Part shown: piece by piece, positions 43,826 to 55,180 of the stretch
How the letters are laid out: the number at the start of each line of letters is the position of its first letter
How positions within the stretch are numbered: the stretch's first letter is position 1
Made by a program: the position numbers and the translations under genes
Notes under the pieces: model-generated
What the model was told of the DNA's origin: nothing
Seen by the model: only the letters and a program-made list of their open reading frames with translations
Databases searched by the model: none
DNA from: Antilocapra americana
Taxonomy: Eukaryota; Chordata; Mammalia; Artiodactyla; Antilocapridae
NCBI GenBank assembly: GCA_007570785.1
Contig: ML664662.1
Coordinates: 1,107,538-1,171,537 of the forward strand
Length of the DNA stretch: 64,000 bases
Direction of reading: 5' to 3'

Positions 43826-44408
43826 AAAGGGATTTAATTCAGGGTATTGGGTATTTGAAAAGTTGATGTAAGAATGGAAGGATCAGGCTTTGGGCTGGCC
43901 CTCTGGGACTAACTGAGAATGACGCCACAGAACTACTGGCCTCCAGGGGAGCTACCCTACCTTGACTTTAGCCAGGTAGGTGGGGAATTAGAAGGCTTTA
44001 CAGGGACAGGTGGTTTCAAGAGTGTGATGCTTTAGCTGTGATCCTGGGTCAGGAAGGCTCGTACACTGTTGCCACAATTTTCAGCTGACATTCATGGAGT
44101 TAGTATTGGGCACTGGAAAACCACTGCAGGAACTTATTGACCCTATGACCATGCTTGTCAATAGAACATTCCCACCCTCCAAATTATCCACAGTGGCACC
44201 AAACTGGTAGAATCCAATTCACACTCAGAATACTAGCTTTCCATGCCCTGCAGTACAGAAAGGCACAGAGGAGTGTGGGATGTACATCAAGAGCACAAAT
44301 CCTCCATATCCACCATGACATTCTTGTCACTTTTCCTGATCCTGAGACTGCTTTGAAGAGCTCTTTCATACTTCAGATCACAAAAATCTTTGGTGAATGA
44401 TTCTCTTT
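43826..44408. other. Spacer with no recognised feature
   Basis: No gene or assigned repeat. Confidence 0.4.
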
Positions 44409-44409
44409 T

Positions 44410-44742
44410 TTTAATTTACTTTTATTTGCAACTATGGTAAAACAAAAACAACAAACCTCCACATAACATAAAGTTTACTATCTTAACCATTTTTAAATGT
44501 TCAGTTAAGTAGTGTCAAGTATATTCACATTGTTATGTAACAGATCTCTAGAACATTTCCATCTTGTAAAACTGAAACTCATTGAACAACAACTCCCCAT
44601 TCCCTCTCCCTCCAGCACCCAGCAACCATTATTGTACTTTCTGCGTCTGTGAATTTGACTACTGTAGATACCTCCAAAAAAAGTAGAATTATATAGTATT
44701 TATCATTTTGTGACTGGTTTATTTCTGGTGAATGATTCTTTT
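44410..44742 (-). repeat. L1M 3' region, probably antisense
   Basis: ACATAACATAAAGTTTACTA, TATTCACATTGTTATGTAAC, AACTCCCCATTCCCTCTCCC and TTTGTGACTGGTTTATTTCT follow in the order of a very common old L1 3' sequence. Confidence 0.65.
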
Positions 44743-45096
44743 AAGAAACTCAGAACTTACACCTATCTTTCTCAAACTATTCCAAAAATTGAAGAGGAAG
44801 GAATATTCCCAAATTCACTCTATGAGGCCACAGTCACCCTGATACCAAAACCAGACAAAGACACTACAAAAAAAAAAAGAAAAAGAAATTTATAGGCCAA
44901 TATCCCTGATGAATATAGATGCAAAAATCTTCAACAGAATATTAGCAAACTGAATCCAACAATGCATATATAAAAATATACACTGTGATTAAGTTGGATT
45001 CATTCCACAGTCATAAGAATGGTTCAACATGCAAATCAATTGATGCGCTATACCACACTAACAAAAGGAAAGACAAAAACCATATGATCATCTCAA

Positions 45097-45411
45097 CGAA
45101 AGTGAAAGTCACTCAGTCATGTCCAACTCTTTGTGACCCCATGGACTATACAGTCCATAGAATTCTCCAGGCAAGAATACTGGACTGGGTAGCCTCTCCC
45201 TTCTCCAGGGGATCTTCTCAACCCAGAGATCGAACCCTGGTCTCCCGCATTGCAGGCGGATTCTTTACCACCTGAGCTATCAGGGAAGCCCAAGAATACT
45301 GGAGTGGGTAGCCTATCCCTTCTCCAGAAGATCTTCCCGACCCAGGAATTGAACCAGGGTCTCCTGCACTGCAGGCAGATTCTTTACCAACTGAGCTATA
45401 AGGGAAGCCCA
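45097..45411 (-). repeat. Dimeric Bov-tA SINE in L1
   Basis: A full antisense Bov-tA (45097 to about 45290) is followed directly by a second head plus partial body (about 45291-45411). One pair of target-site duplications ATCATCTCAA (45087-45096 and 45412-45421) encloses both, so they inserted as one unit. Confidence 0.9.
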
Positions 45412-47082
45412 ATCATCTCAATAGATGCAGAAAAAGCCTTTGACAAAATTCAACATCAATTCATGATAAAAACTCTCACAAATGAGGGTAAAGAGGGAAC
45501 ATATTAAAGGTCATTTATGACAAACTCACAGCCAACATAATTCTCAACAAGGAAAACCTGAAAGCCTTCCCACTAAATTCTGGAACAAGTCAATGATGCC
45601 TACTCTCACAGCTCCTGTTCACATAGTATTGGAAGCCTTAGCCACGGCAGTCAGACAAGAAAAAGAAATAAAAGTTATTCAAATTAGCAAGAAAGAGATA
45701 AAACCATCAGTATTTGCACAGATGGCACAATACTCTATATAGAGAACCCTAAAGTCTCCACACCAAAACTATTAGAACTAAAATGAATTCAGTAAGGTAG
45801 CAGGATACAAAGTCAATGTATACAAATCTATTATAATTCTTTACATTAATAATGAAATACCAGAAAGAGGCAAGTAAAAGAAATCTTGTTTAAAATCACA
45901 TTAAGAAAATGTAGGAATAAACTTGACTTAGGAGGTGAAAAGACCAATATGCTAAAAACTATAAAACATTGATAAAGGAAATTGAAGATGATTCAAAGAA
46001 ATAGAATGAGAACCTGTGCTCTTGGATTGGAAGAATTAATATAGTCAAAATAGCCATACTACCCAAAGCAATCTATAGATTTAACTCAATCCCTATCAAA
46101 ATGCCCAGGACATTTTTCACAGAACTAAAACAAATAATCCTAAAATTTACATGGAACTACAAAAGACCCACAACTGCTGAAACAATCCTAAGAAAAAAGA
46201 ACAAAGCTGCATGACTTACCCTTCCAGACTTCAGACAATACTACAAAGCTACAGTAATCAAAACAGTATGGTGTTGACAAAAAAACAGACATATAGACCA
46301 ATGGAACAGAATAGAGAGCCCAGAAATAAACCCACACACTTATAGTCAATTGATCTATGACAAAGGAGGCAAGAATATACAATAAAGACAGACTCTTCAG
46401 CAAGTGGGAAAGCTAGACCCCCACATATAAATCAATGAAATGAGAATATTTTCTCACACCATATATAAAAATAAACTCAAAATTGTTTAAAGGCCTAAAT
46501 ATGACATGATTCCATTAAAAACTCCTAGCTTAGAACATAGGCAAAACATTCTTTGACATAAATCATAGCAATATTTTCTTAGATCAGTCTCTAATGGCAA
46601 AAGAAATAAAAGCAAAAATAAACAAATGAAACCTAATCAAATTTAAAAGTGTTTGCACAGCAAAGAAAACTATCAACAAAATGAAAAGATAACTTATGGA
46701 ATGGGAGAAAATATTTGCAAATGATGCAATCAACAAGGACTTAATATCCAAAATATACAAACAGCTCATATAACTCAATATTAAAAAAAGCAATCCAATC
46801 AATAAATGGGAACAAAATCTAAATACACATTTCTCCAAAAGATGACATACAGATGGCCAACAGGCACATGAAAAGATGTGCAACATCACTAATTATGAGA
46901 GAAATGCAAATCAAAACCACGATGAGGTATCACCTGTCAGGATGGCCATCACCAAACACTCTACAAACAATAAATGCTGGAGAGGTGTGGAGAAAGGGGA
47001 ACCCTCTTGCACTCTGAAGGAATGTAAATTGGTACAGCCACTATGCAAAACAGCATGGAGGTTCCTTGGAAAACTAAAGATA

Positions 47083-47340
47083 GGAAACTTCCCTGGTGGT
47101 CCAGAGGTTAAGAATCCACCTTTCAAAGCCAGGGATGTGGGTTCCATCCCTGGTTAGGGAACTAAGATCCAATATGCTGTGGGGTAACCAAGCCCATGCA
47201 CCTCAACTACTGAAGCCTACATGCTCTAGAGCCCATAGTCCACAACATAAGAAGCCTATGAACTGCAACAAGAAGCCCCTGTGGGCCTAAACTAGAGCAA
47301 GCCCATGTGCCACAACACCCAGTGCAGCCAAAAAAAAAAA
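47083..47340 (+). repeat. CHR-type SINE nested in L1
   Basis: Head GGAAACTTCCCTGGTGGTCC, body with CTCAACTACTGAAGCCTACA, A tail at 47331-47340. L1 coding sequence resumes at TACTAAGAGCTACTATGTGA. Confidence 0.88.
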
Positions 47341-47549
47341 TACTAAGAGCTACTATGTGACCCAGCAATCCCATTTTGGGGTATATATCCAGAAAAGACA
47401 AAAAACTCTAATCCAAAAAGATACATGCAATCCAATGTTCATAGCAGCACTATTTACAACAGCCAAGATGTGTAAACAACCCAAGTGCCCACCAACAAAT
47501 GACTGGCTTAAGAATATGTGGTATAAATATACAATGGAATATTACTACT

Positions 47550-47757
47550 ATTGTTTAATTATTAAGTTGTGTCCAACTCTATTGTGACCCCATGGACTGT
47601 AGCCCACCAGGCTCCTCTGCCCTTGGGATTTCCTAGGCAAGAATACTAGAGTGGGTTGCCATTTCCTTCTCCAGGGGATCTTCCTGACCCAGCAATCGAA
47701 CCCATGTTTCCTGTTTAGCAAGTGGATTCTTTACCACTGAGCAACCAGGGAAGCCCA
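47550..47757 (-). repeat. Bov-tA SINE nested in L1
   Basis: Antisense copy from about GTTTAATTATTAAGTTGTGT to CAACCAGGGAAGCCC. AATGGAATATTACT occurs on both sides (47533-47546 and from about 47759). The position matches the insertion at 6387 in a different L1 copy. Confidence 0.92.
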
Positions 47758-48184
47758 TAATGGAATATTACTCAGCCATAAAAACAAATGAAATATTGCC
47801 ATTTGTAGCAACATGGATGGCCCTAAGAATATTATGTATATTGAAATAAGTCAGAGAAAGATGAATATTATATGGCATCACTTATATGCAGAATTTAAAA
47901 TACAATACAAATGAAAACTATATACAAAATAGACTCACAGACATTGAAAACAAATTTATGGTTACCATAGGGAAGAGGAAGGCAGGGAGGGACAAATTAA
48001 GAGTATGGGATTAACAGATGTAAATTGCTATACATAAATAAGGCAACAAGGATTTACGGTATAGCATAGAGAACTATACCCAACTTCTTGTAATAACCTA
48101 AAACGAAATATAATCTGAAAAAAACCTGAATCACTATTCTGTATCCCCCAAATTAGCACATTATAAGTAAATTATACTTAAATT

Positions 48185-48655
48185 TGAAAAATAAGATGGG
48201 GGGATTATCTTGGGTGGGCCTGACCTAAACAGATGAGTCCTTATAAAGGAACTGGGCTCCTGGTACTGAGAAGGATCCAACACCTGAAAGATATTTGATA
48301 TCAGAGAGAATTTTCCATTCCATGGCAAGGACCTGAAAAAAGTCTCTAGGAGCTGATAGTGACCCCTGGCCAATAGTCAGCAAGAAAATAGGCACTTCAG
48401 TCCTACAACTGTAAGGAACTGAGCCCTGCTAGCAACCTGAATGAGCCTAAAAGGCAGCCCCAAGCTTCAGGCAAGATTACAGGTCTAGCCAACACCTTGA
48501 TTTTTAGCCTTGTGAGAACCTAAGTAAGCTCAGAATCTAGCCACCCTGGGCCCCAGCTTCTAACCTATAGAGCTATGAACTAATAAATGGCTCATATTTT
48601 CAGCTATTAAATTTGTGGTGATCTGTTATAGAGCCATAGAAAACTAATTCAACTC
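48185..48655 (+). repeat. MLT1-like MaLR LTR
   Basis: GGGTGGGCCTGACCTAAACA ... TGATTTTTAGCCTTGTGAGA ... TTCTAACCTATAGAGCTATG ... AAATTTGTGGTGATCTGTTA ... CATAGAAAACTAATTC is the 3' half layout of a MaLR-type LTR. Its last ~105 bp are repeated inverted at about 50515-50612. Confidence 0.75.
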
Positions 48656-48919
48656 AGTTCTAACATTGGTCCTGCCTCTAGTTTACTGTGTGATCAAGGG
48701 TATGTCACTTACTCTCTCTGAGGTTCAGCTTTCACAGTTAAGGGCAACAACTCATCTCCCATCTGCAGGATTCATATGAAAATCAAATGACTGAATGTAC
48801 ATGAAAGCACTTGCAAAGGTATAAAGCAGCTTATAAATGGAAAGTTTATTATTGTCATGTTCAAAATAAACCTCCAATTCTGGCCACCAGAAATGATTCA
48901 GAATCAACCAATCAGGGCT
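48550..48919 (+). repeat. Inverted duplication arm A (370 bp)
   Basis: Contains the end of the MLT1-like LTR, a complete MIR (about 48660-48870) and about 50 bp of flank ending AATCAGGGCT. Its reverse complement is at 50239-50612. Long exact runs include one of about 30 bp inside the MIR and one of about 27 bp in its 3' flank. Identity is roughly 80-85% by eye. Confidence 0.9.
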
Positions 48920-48929
48920 TTGGTGTTAA

Positions 48930-49100
48930 ACAACCATGGGCTAAAATCCTGGCTCTTCCTCTTACTAGCCCCATCTTTTGATAGGGTTATTTAACCTCAT
49001 TAAGACTTACTGTCCTGGGTATACAAATATGAACCTCATAAAATTGTTGTGCACTTCAAATAGCATAGTGCCTGGCACAGAATAAGTGGTCAATATATAA
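48930..49100 (+). repeat. MIR SINE fragment
   Basis: AAATCCTGGCTCTTCCTCTT, TTATTTAACCTCATTAAGAC and ATAGCATAGTGCCTGGCACA follow the MIR consensus order. Confidence 0.7.
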
Positions 49101-49708
49101 TACTAAAGTCATGCATGTATCAGGCCTGGAGGGCAGCCTGTTCAGGTTTGGGCAGATTAGATGGCTCTGGGAGAGAGATTTTCCAATGAAATCGATCAAA
49201 TATTTGATGTGTCTGAATGTCTTCAGAGGCGATTCAGACATCTGGCAAAGTTTACAGCTGCCTTACTGATAAATATGTAGAAAATTAAGAAACCCAAAAG
49301 CCAGATGACTATTAACTCCAGGGGAAGGATTGTGCAAGAGAAAAAAAAGTAATAACCATAATTCACTACATGGATCAGCTGCATAAAATATTTACAAAAC
49401 ACTGAAACTTACAATAAGATAAACACTGAATAGTGATTCAGTCAAAAGTACACTGGGAGGAAGGGGAGAATGTACACTACAACTCTACTGGAAGTGTGTG
49501 GGGGGCAAGGGGGAAGGGCACTCATGTGGAAAGGGCAGGAGGAGAAATGAAAAAAATTTAAAGAAAAAAGAATGGATTCATGTATTAAGTATTATGCTCT
49601 AATTTGATCCTTGTGAGTAAAAGAGATTTTAGTCCATTAAAGATTTTAACTTGTAAAACAAAGATGTAGTGATAATAATATTTAAGAGGGTCACAACCAC
49701 AGGATTTG
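49101..49708. other. Spacer with no recognised feature
   Basis: AT-rich, with a G-rich run near 49498-49520. No gene or assigned repeat. Confidence 0.4.
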
Positions 49709-49709
49709 G

Positions 49710-49945
49710 GGGCTAGCTCACTGTGGCTCAGACAATAAAGAACCCACCTACCAATGCAGGAGATGTAAGAGACGTGGGTTCGATCCCTGAGTCAGAAAGA
49801 TCTTCTGGAGAAAGGAATGGAAACCCACTCCAGTATTCTTATCTGGAAAATCCCATGGACAGAGGAGCCAGGTGGGCTATAGTCCACAGGGTTGCAAAGA
49901 GTCAAACACAACTGAGCAACTAACAGTTTCACACTTTCAGAGTCA
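49710..49945 (+). repeat. Bov-tA SINE
   Basis: Head GGCTAGCTCACTGTGGCTCA, with the ATGTAAGAGACGTGGGTTCG insertion-type subfamily. Ends CAACTGAGCAACTAACAGTT. It lies in the spacer between the inverted-duplication arms. Confidence 0.9.
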
Positions 49946-50238
49946 TCAGGGCATTATTTTCCTGTCAGAGGGAGAGTTACAGGGTTCCAGAAGGCATAGA
50001 AGTTTCCAGCAAGTGAAAAATAAAATTCCCATGTATTTTACTTTGGGAAGGTAAAATAGCAAATATTAATACATGTGAAGGCATTTGCCTATATCAAATT
50101 CAAGCAGAAACAAATGGCATGCAGGTGGCAGTGTTCAGGAGTGAATTTGACATCATTTATTTCCCAAGCTCACCAGATCAACAGGCCCATAGCCTGCTGA
50201 CATATGGCTGAGGGCCTGTAACCAAATAAGGGTTTATC

Positions 50239-50612
50239 AGCCCTGGGTTGCTTGATTCTGAATCATTTCCCGTGGTCAAAGTTGGGGGTTTATTTTGAAC
50301 ATGACAATAATAATCTTTCCATTTATAATCTGCTTTATTCTTTTGCAAGTGCTTTCATGTACATTAAGTCATGTGATTTTCACATGAGTCCTGTAGGCAG
50401 GAGATGAGTTACTGTTGTCATTAATTGTTGAAGCTGAAGCTCAGAGAGGGTAAGTGACATACCCTTGATCACACAGTAAATTGGAGGCAGAACCAATAAT
50501 AGAACCAAGGTGTGTTAGTTTTCTATGACTCTGTAACAGATCACCACAAATTTAGCACCTTAAAACAACAGTCATTTATTAGCACATAGTTAGGTAGGTT
50601 AGAAATTGGGGC
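50239..50612 (-). repeat. Inverted duplication arm B (374 bp)
   Basis: Reverse-complement match of 48550-48919. Contains an antisense MIR (about 50290-50515: TCACACAGTAAATTGGAGGC, GAAGCTCAGAGAGGGTAAGT) followed by the antisense end of an MLT1-like LTR (TTAGTTTTCTATGACTCTGT, CACCACAAATTTAGCACCTT). Both arms share the same LTR-MIR junction. Confidence 0.9.
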
Positions 50613-50619
50613 TTTCCCG

Positions 50620-51455
50620 CTCAATAGTATCCTAATGTATATTTACATGCAGGAAAGCACAGATCTTAAGTGCTTGAAAACCTTTTACATGTGTATATGC
50701 CTATGTGACCAGCATTCGGATCAAGATCTGGCCCACTTTTATCACCCCCCAAAGAGTTCTCCTGTGTCCCTTTCCACTTAATTTTACCCCCTTTGCCTCC
50801 CAGAGGTAACTGCTATTGTGACTTTTACTACCATCAATAAAATTTTGCCTCTTTTTAAACTTCATGTAAATGTTAACAGAAGTGTGTACTATTTATTCAT
50901 ATATCTGGCTTTTTTCACCCTGCAGAATGTTTATGATTCATCCATGCAGTTTTGTATATCTGTGCTTTGTTCTTATAAAAAAATGTATTTTGATTTTTTA
51001 AATTGAGGTATAATTGACATGGGCTTCCCAGGTGGCACTAGTGGTAAAGAACCCGCCTGCCAATGAAGGGGACATAAGAGATGTGAGTTCGATCCCTGGG
51101 CTGGGAAGATCCCCTGGAGAAGGGCATGGCATCCCACTCCAGTATTCTTGCCTGAAGAATCCCATGGAGAGAGGAGCCTAGTGGGCTACAGTCCATAGGG
51201 TCACAAAGAGTTGGACATGACTAAAATGACTTAACATGCATGCATGCATAACTGACATACAACATTATGTTAGTTTCATGGGTACAGCATAATGATAATT
51301 TTTAAATTGCAGTATAATCAACATATAACATTATGTTATATGTTCAGGGGTACAGCAAAATGATGTGATATTTGTATATATTGCAAAACAACCACTCCAG
51401 TAAAATCTAGTTAACATCCGTCACTACAGTTAAAAATTTTTTTTCTTGTGATGAG
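50620..51455 (-). repeat. Old L1M-type sequence, interrupted by Bov-tA
   Basis: 50990-51450 reads AAATTGAGGTATAATTGACA ... CAACATTATGTTAGTTTCAT, then repeats a similar segment (TTAAATTGCAGTATAATCAA), then TTGTATATATTGCAAAACAA and TCTAGTTAACATCCGTCACT, which is antisense L1M 3' sequence. 50640-50985 resembles another old repeat (TTTTGTATATCTGTGCTTTG). The SINE at 51021-51247 splits the former. Confidence 0.6.
51021..51247 (+). repeat. Bov-tA SINE nested in old L1
   Basis: Head GGGCTTCCCAGGTGGCACTA, ACATAAGAGATGTGAGTTCG subfamily insertion. Target-site duplications ATAATTGACAT (51010-51020) and ATAACTGACAT (51248-51258). Confidence 0.93.
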
Positions 51456-51459
51456 AACA

Positions 51460-52750
51460 TTTTAAGAACTACTCACATGCTTTGTTCTTTTTACATCTCA
51501 CTGTATGAATAGCCCTTCTACTGTACATGGACATTTGAGTTGTTTGAAGCCCTGGGTTCTTAACTGCCGAGCTATGTATGAGGTAAATGTCATCCCCCTG
51601 CTGATGGGCTTTGCTTCGACTTCACTTACGAAGGCTGGTGGGACTGCTGGAGTGGATTCATTGTCAGGGAGCAGGTGATGGCCTTGGGGCTTCTCAGGAA
51701 GCAGCCCTTGGACTACTCTGGTGATAGCAAGAGGCGAAATACCTTTGCCCACCAGAGACAGAAGAGCCCAGCTGCATCTGTAGGCTGCCTCACCCTTTTA
51801 GGGCAGCCACAGTTTCTCCCTGAGGTTAATTGTTTTGAAATCTCCATGGCTACTCGAGAGTCCCCCAGTTCCCTGGGAAGTCCCTGAGCTTCCACCTGTC
51901 AAGTCATCAGGGTTAGGAGAGGTTGTCTGGCCTCAAAAGCTATTTGTAAAGCTAACAAACAAATCACAAGGCAAATTGAGTCCAGTGTGTCTCTGGGTGA
52001 ACCCAGCAGCAGTTTTATTGTGGGCTTAAGGGTGGGATGGCTCAGATGCAGGCACGTGGGGTCACCTGCACAAAGCCTGGGGAAGTTTTATGGGCCCTTG
52101 GTGGACTTACACGCTTGCTACAATGAACGTGCCCAACAAAGGGGCCCTTTAAAGAAGAGAAGTTTTATGGCTTTCAACAGCAAGCTGGGGCTTGTTCTCC
52201 GACTTCGGGGAGGAGGCGCGGGAGAAGGTGATTTATAGCAGCTGGGGCACTCCCCCACTCCAGTGAACTTCTCCAGGTTAAAACGCGCATCTGGTGGTCT
52301 CCAGAAGCCTGGAGGCTGGTCTACAGTGAGCAGCTGGGGGTGACAGCTTACAGCTGTGAAGATGATTAAAAGCCTGGCAAACGGGACTGATGGGCACTCT
52401 TTCAAAGAACTTGAATCATTCAGCCTGGAGAAGTAGAGACGAAAACCCACGCTCAAGTATATAAGGGGCTCTTATACCAAAGTTGGTGGTCAGCTACTCT
52501 CCATCTCTCAGAAAAAGGAAAAAAAAATCATAATATGATGAAGTAGTTTTATACTCCAGTGGGAGGGATGGAAGGTTGAGAGTAAAAAGCAAAGGTCTGA
52601 CAATGAGAACTGAAGATCAGACTGGGTTACTGTGGAGGCTGATGGAACCTTTTCTGCAGAGCTGGGCGAACAGACCGGAAGTAGCTAAAGGTCAGGAGGA
52701 GACGGGGGACCTCTTAGGTTGCTTTATTTCTGTACTGTTGTCTTAGAGTG
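51460..52750. other. Spacer with no recognised feature
   Basis: GC-rich in the middle. ORFs at 51498-52456 overlap on both strands and match nothing known. A stretch at about 52385-52470 (GAACTTGAATCATTCAGCCT) may be an old interspersed repeat. Confidence 0.35.
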
Positions 52751-52754
52751 AGTC

Positions 52755-53130
52755 CTCGATAAGCATGCCCTGAGACAAGGATGTAGGTACAAGTAGTTCA
52801 CTTGGGAAGAGGTCCCAAGAAGCACAGTGATGACCTGGAGAAGTGAGAGGGGGCAGGAAGGAAGGCCAATCAAGGGTGAGCTAAACAGTGGGTGACCTCT
52901 GTGGGCAGCTGGGTGCAATTGCACCGGGGACTCTGGGAGAAAGGGTCGAAGAAAACTGTTGTCCCTGATGAGCAAAGAAGTTGGAGGACTTATCCATCAA
53001 TTCCTACCTCTCACTGGTTGAGGCGCATTCATTTTCTGAAGAGTCCTGTGGTCATTTGCTTGGGTAACAGGGCCTTAGAAAAATGAGACTGCACAGACTT
53101 TTCAAGGATTTAGGGTACAAATGTTAATAC
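52755..53130 (+). repeat. LTR-like segment, left of ERV pol remnants
   Basis: CCTGAGACAAGGATGTAGGT, then CACTTGGGAAGAGGTCCCAA, GAAGCACAGTGATGACCTGG and later CTCTCACTGGTTGAGG. The same order occurs at 59826-60180 (CTGAGACAAGGACGTGGGTG, GAAGCACAGTGACTGG, CCTCACTGGCTGAGGGTCAC). Their placement on either side of pol remnants suggests decayed LTRs. No terminal TG/CA or primer-binding site could be fixed. Confidence 0.5.
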
Positions 53131-53533
53131 CAGAGACACAAAACACCACCATGGGCACACCCTGTTAGAATAGAAAGAACATTCGGGCCAGGTCATAAAT
53201 GGAGTTCTGGCCCAGGTCTACCTGATGGTCATTCCATTGGGTCCATGAACCTACCCATTGGTCATTTCTTTTTGGTCACTGAATGTCTATTTGGAATGGA
53301 TATACTCAGTGGTTATCAGGTCCCCCATCCAGATTTGTTCCTTGGCCAATGGAGTAAGGACTACCACAGTAAGACAAGATGGAAGCCTCTGAAATGCCCC
53401 CCTTGCACACCAAGCCAAGATCCTGGTGGTGGGGGGGAATGACAGAGATTAGGGCCACCCTTGATGATTTAAAGAATGCAGGGTGAGTGGTCCCCAAATA
53501 TCCCCATTTAATCCACCAGCCTGGTCCCTAAAA

Positions 53534-53753
53534 TCTTCCCTGGTGGCTCAGATGGTAAAGAGTCTGCCTGCAATGCAAGAGATGTGGGTTCGATCCCTGG
53601 GTCGGGAAGATCCTCTGCAGAAGAGAATAGCAACCCACTCTAGTAATCTTGCCTGGAGAATTCCATGGACAGAGGAGCCTGGTGGGCTACAGTCCATGCG
53701 GTTGCAAAGAGTTGGACACGACTGAGTGACTAACACTTTTACTTTCATTTCAT
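53534..53753 (+). repeat. Bov-tA SINE nested in ERV RT
   Basis: Head TCTTCCCTGGTGGCTCAGAT to TTTTACTTTCATTTCAT. Perfect target-site duplications TGGTCCCTAAAA (53522-53533 and 53754-53765). The RT reading continues across the duplication. Confidence 0.95.
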
Positions 53754-54095
53754 TGGTCCCTAAAAGAAATGGATGGATTATGGTAAACAAGAGTAGATCA
53801 CTTAAGGAAGTAGTAGCCACAACTGCAGCTGCTCTGCTCAATCTTTACTTCTGGCACATGTATGTGGATCCAGCCAATATATTCTTTTCCATCTCTAACA
53901 GCTTGCATTTTCATAGGATGGACAACAGTACCCATGGTCTTGCTTCAGGACTATGTTAACTTCCCAACCTCTCTGATAACCTAAAGAGCTGTGAACCATC
54001 TGGATATTCTGCAAAACATTGTATGGATGTGCCATGTTGCTGGCATCACATTACTCGAACCAGATGGGCAAGAAGTGGTATGTTGGAGCCCTTGG

Positions 54096-54158
54096 GAAAA
54101 AAAGAAAACGGTGATGGATTTAGTTCTGCCATATTGATTTGAAGCAATTGTGGGGCAC
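54096..54158 (+). repeat. 63-bp segment shared with 39741
   Basis: A-rich lead then GGATTTAGTTCTGCCATATT and GATTTGAAGCAATTGTGGGG. About five differences from 39741-39802. Placed between RT and RNase H remnants of the ERV, so probably an insertion there. Confidence 0.7.
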
Positions 54159-55180
54159 AAACTCCAGAGAGTGGAAGATGAACTCTATGAAAATTAGGGC
54201 TCTACACACCAGTGAAGATTGGAGGGACCTAGTGAGCTGAGGCATACTGGGGCATCCCCTAGAAAGTAAAAGACGACTTACTGCATTTCACATGTTCCAC
54301 CACTAAGAAAGGAGTGCCGTGTTTGTTAATCCTCCTCAGGGAATATCCATCAGCTGAGTGATAGAGAAGACTGCCAGCCTGGAGTGGGGCCCAGAGCAGG
54401 AAGGGACTCTGTAGCAAGTTCAGACTGAGGTGCCAGCAGCCCTCCATCTTAGACTATATGCCTGATACTTGAGATCAGTGTTGTGGGAAAAGATGCTGGA
54501 TAGAACTTATGGCCAGTCCTGACAGACGATCACAGTGGAAATGCCTAGATCTAGCTTCTGGAGCAAGTCCATCCATGCCGTTTGGAGCAGCTCCCTGCGT
54601 GATACTGGCCCTGATGGAGTCAGAGCATGTAAATATGAGCTATCAAGTGACCATAACCACCTGATGAGCTCAGACTGTAAGATCTACCAAATCACAACTT
54701 TGGGCAGGCCCAGCATAAGCCAATGCATGATGAAAACAATACCCCTGGGTTGGAGACGAGAAGGAGCAGAGAGCACAAGATGCACAAAGGGGTGATCTAG
54801 ATGCCATGTCATCACCACTGTTGAGCCAGCATCTTCTCTTTAGCTGACCTCAAAGAGCCATGTGCAGGGGTCCCTTATGACCAGCTTATGGATAAGTGAC
54901 AGGGCTGAACTCAAGTTACAGATGGAGCAACTTGACAGATTGCTGCAAGCCAAAAATGAGTGATTATCGCATTATATCCTTGGTCAGGGGTGGCCCTGAA
55001 TACAGAATTGAGGAGAAATCTTCTAAATGGGCAGAGATCTAGCCAATGCACCTGATAATTTACCTTGTACAGAAAGAGAAGCAGCCCGAAGTAAGAAAAT
55101 ATATAGACTCATAGGCAGTGGCAAATGGCCAAGTTGGTTGGTCAGGGCCCAGAAAGGAGAAAGATTAGAAGATTGAGGAT

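Larger units (their letters stand above)
44748..48183 (+). repeat. L1 ORF2 3' half and 3' UTR, defective, with three nested SINEs
   Basis: Starts in the RT domain (IEEEGIFPNSLYEATVTLIP) and runs through the C-terminus to the 3' UTR (AGGAAGGCAGGGAGGGACAA, ATTATAAGTAAATTATACTT). The [10 protein letters not shown] motif A is readable near 45430. Motif C (normally FADD) is destroyed by a two-base insertion near 45717 and a changed second Asp (DGTILYIEN is what remains downstream). Stops are numerous. Nested in it are a Bov-tA dimer (45097-45411), a CHR SINE (47083-47340) and a Bov-tA (47550-47757). Excluding these it is about 2.7 kb of L1. Confidence 0.93.
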
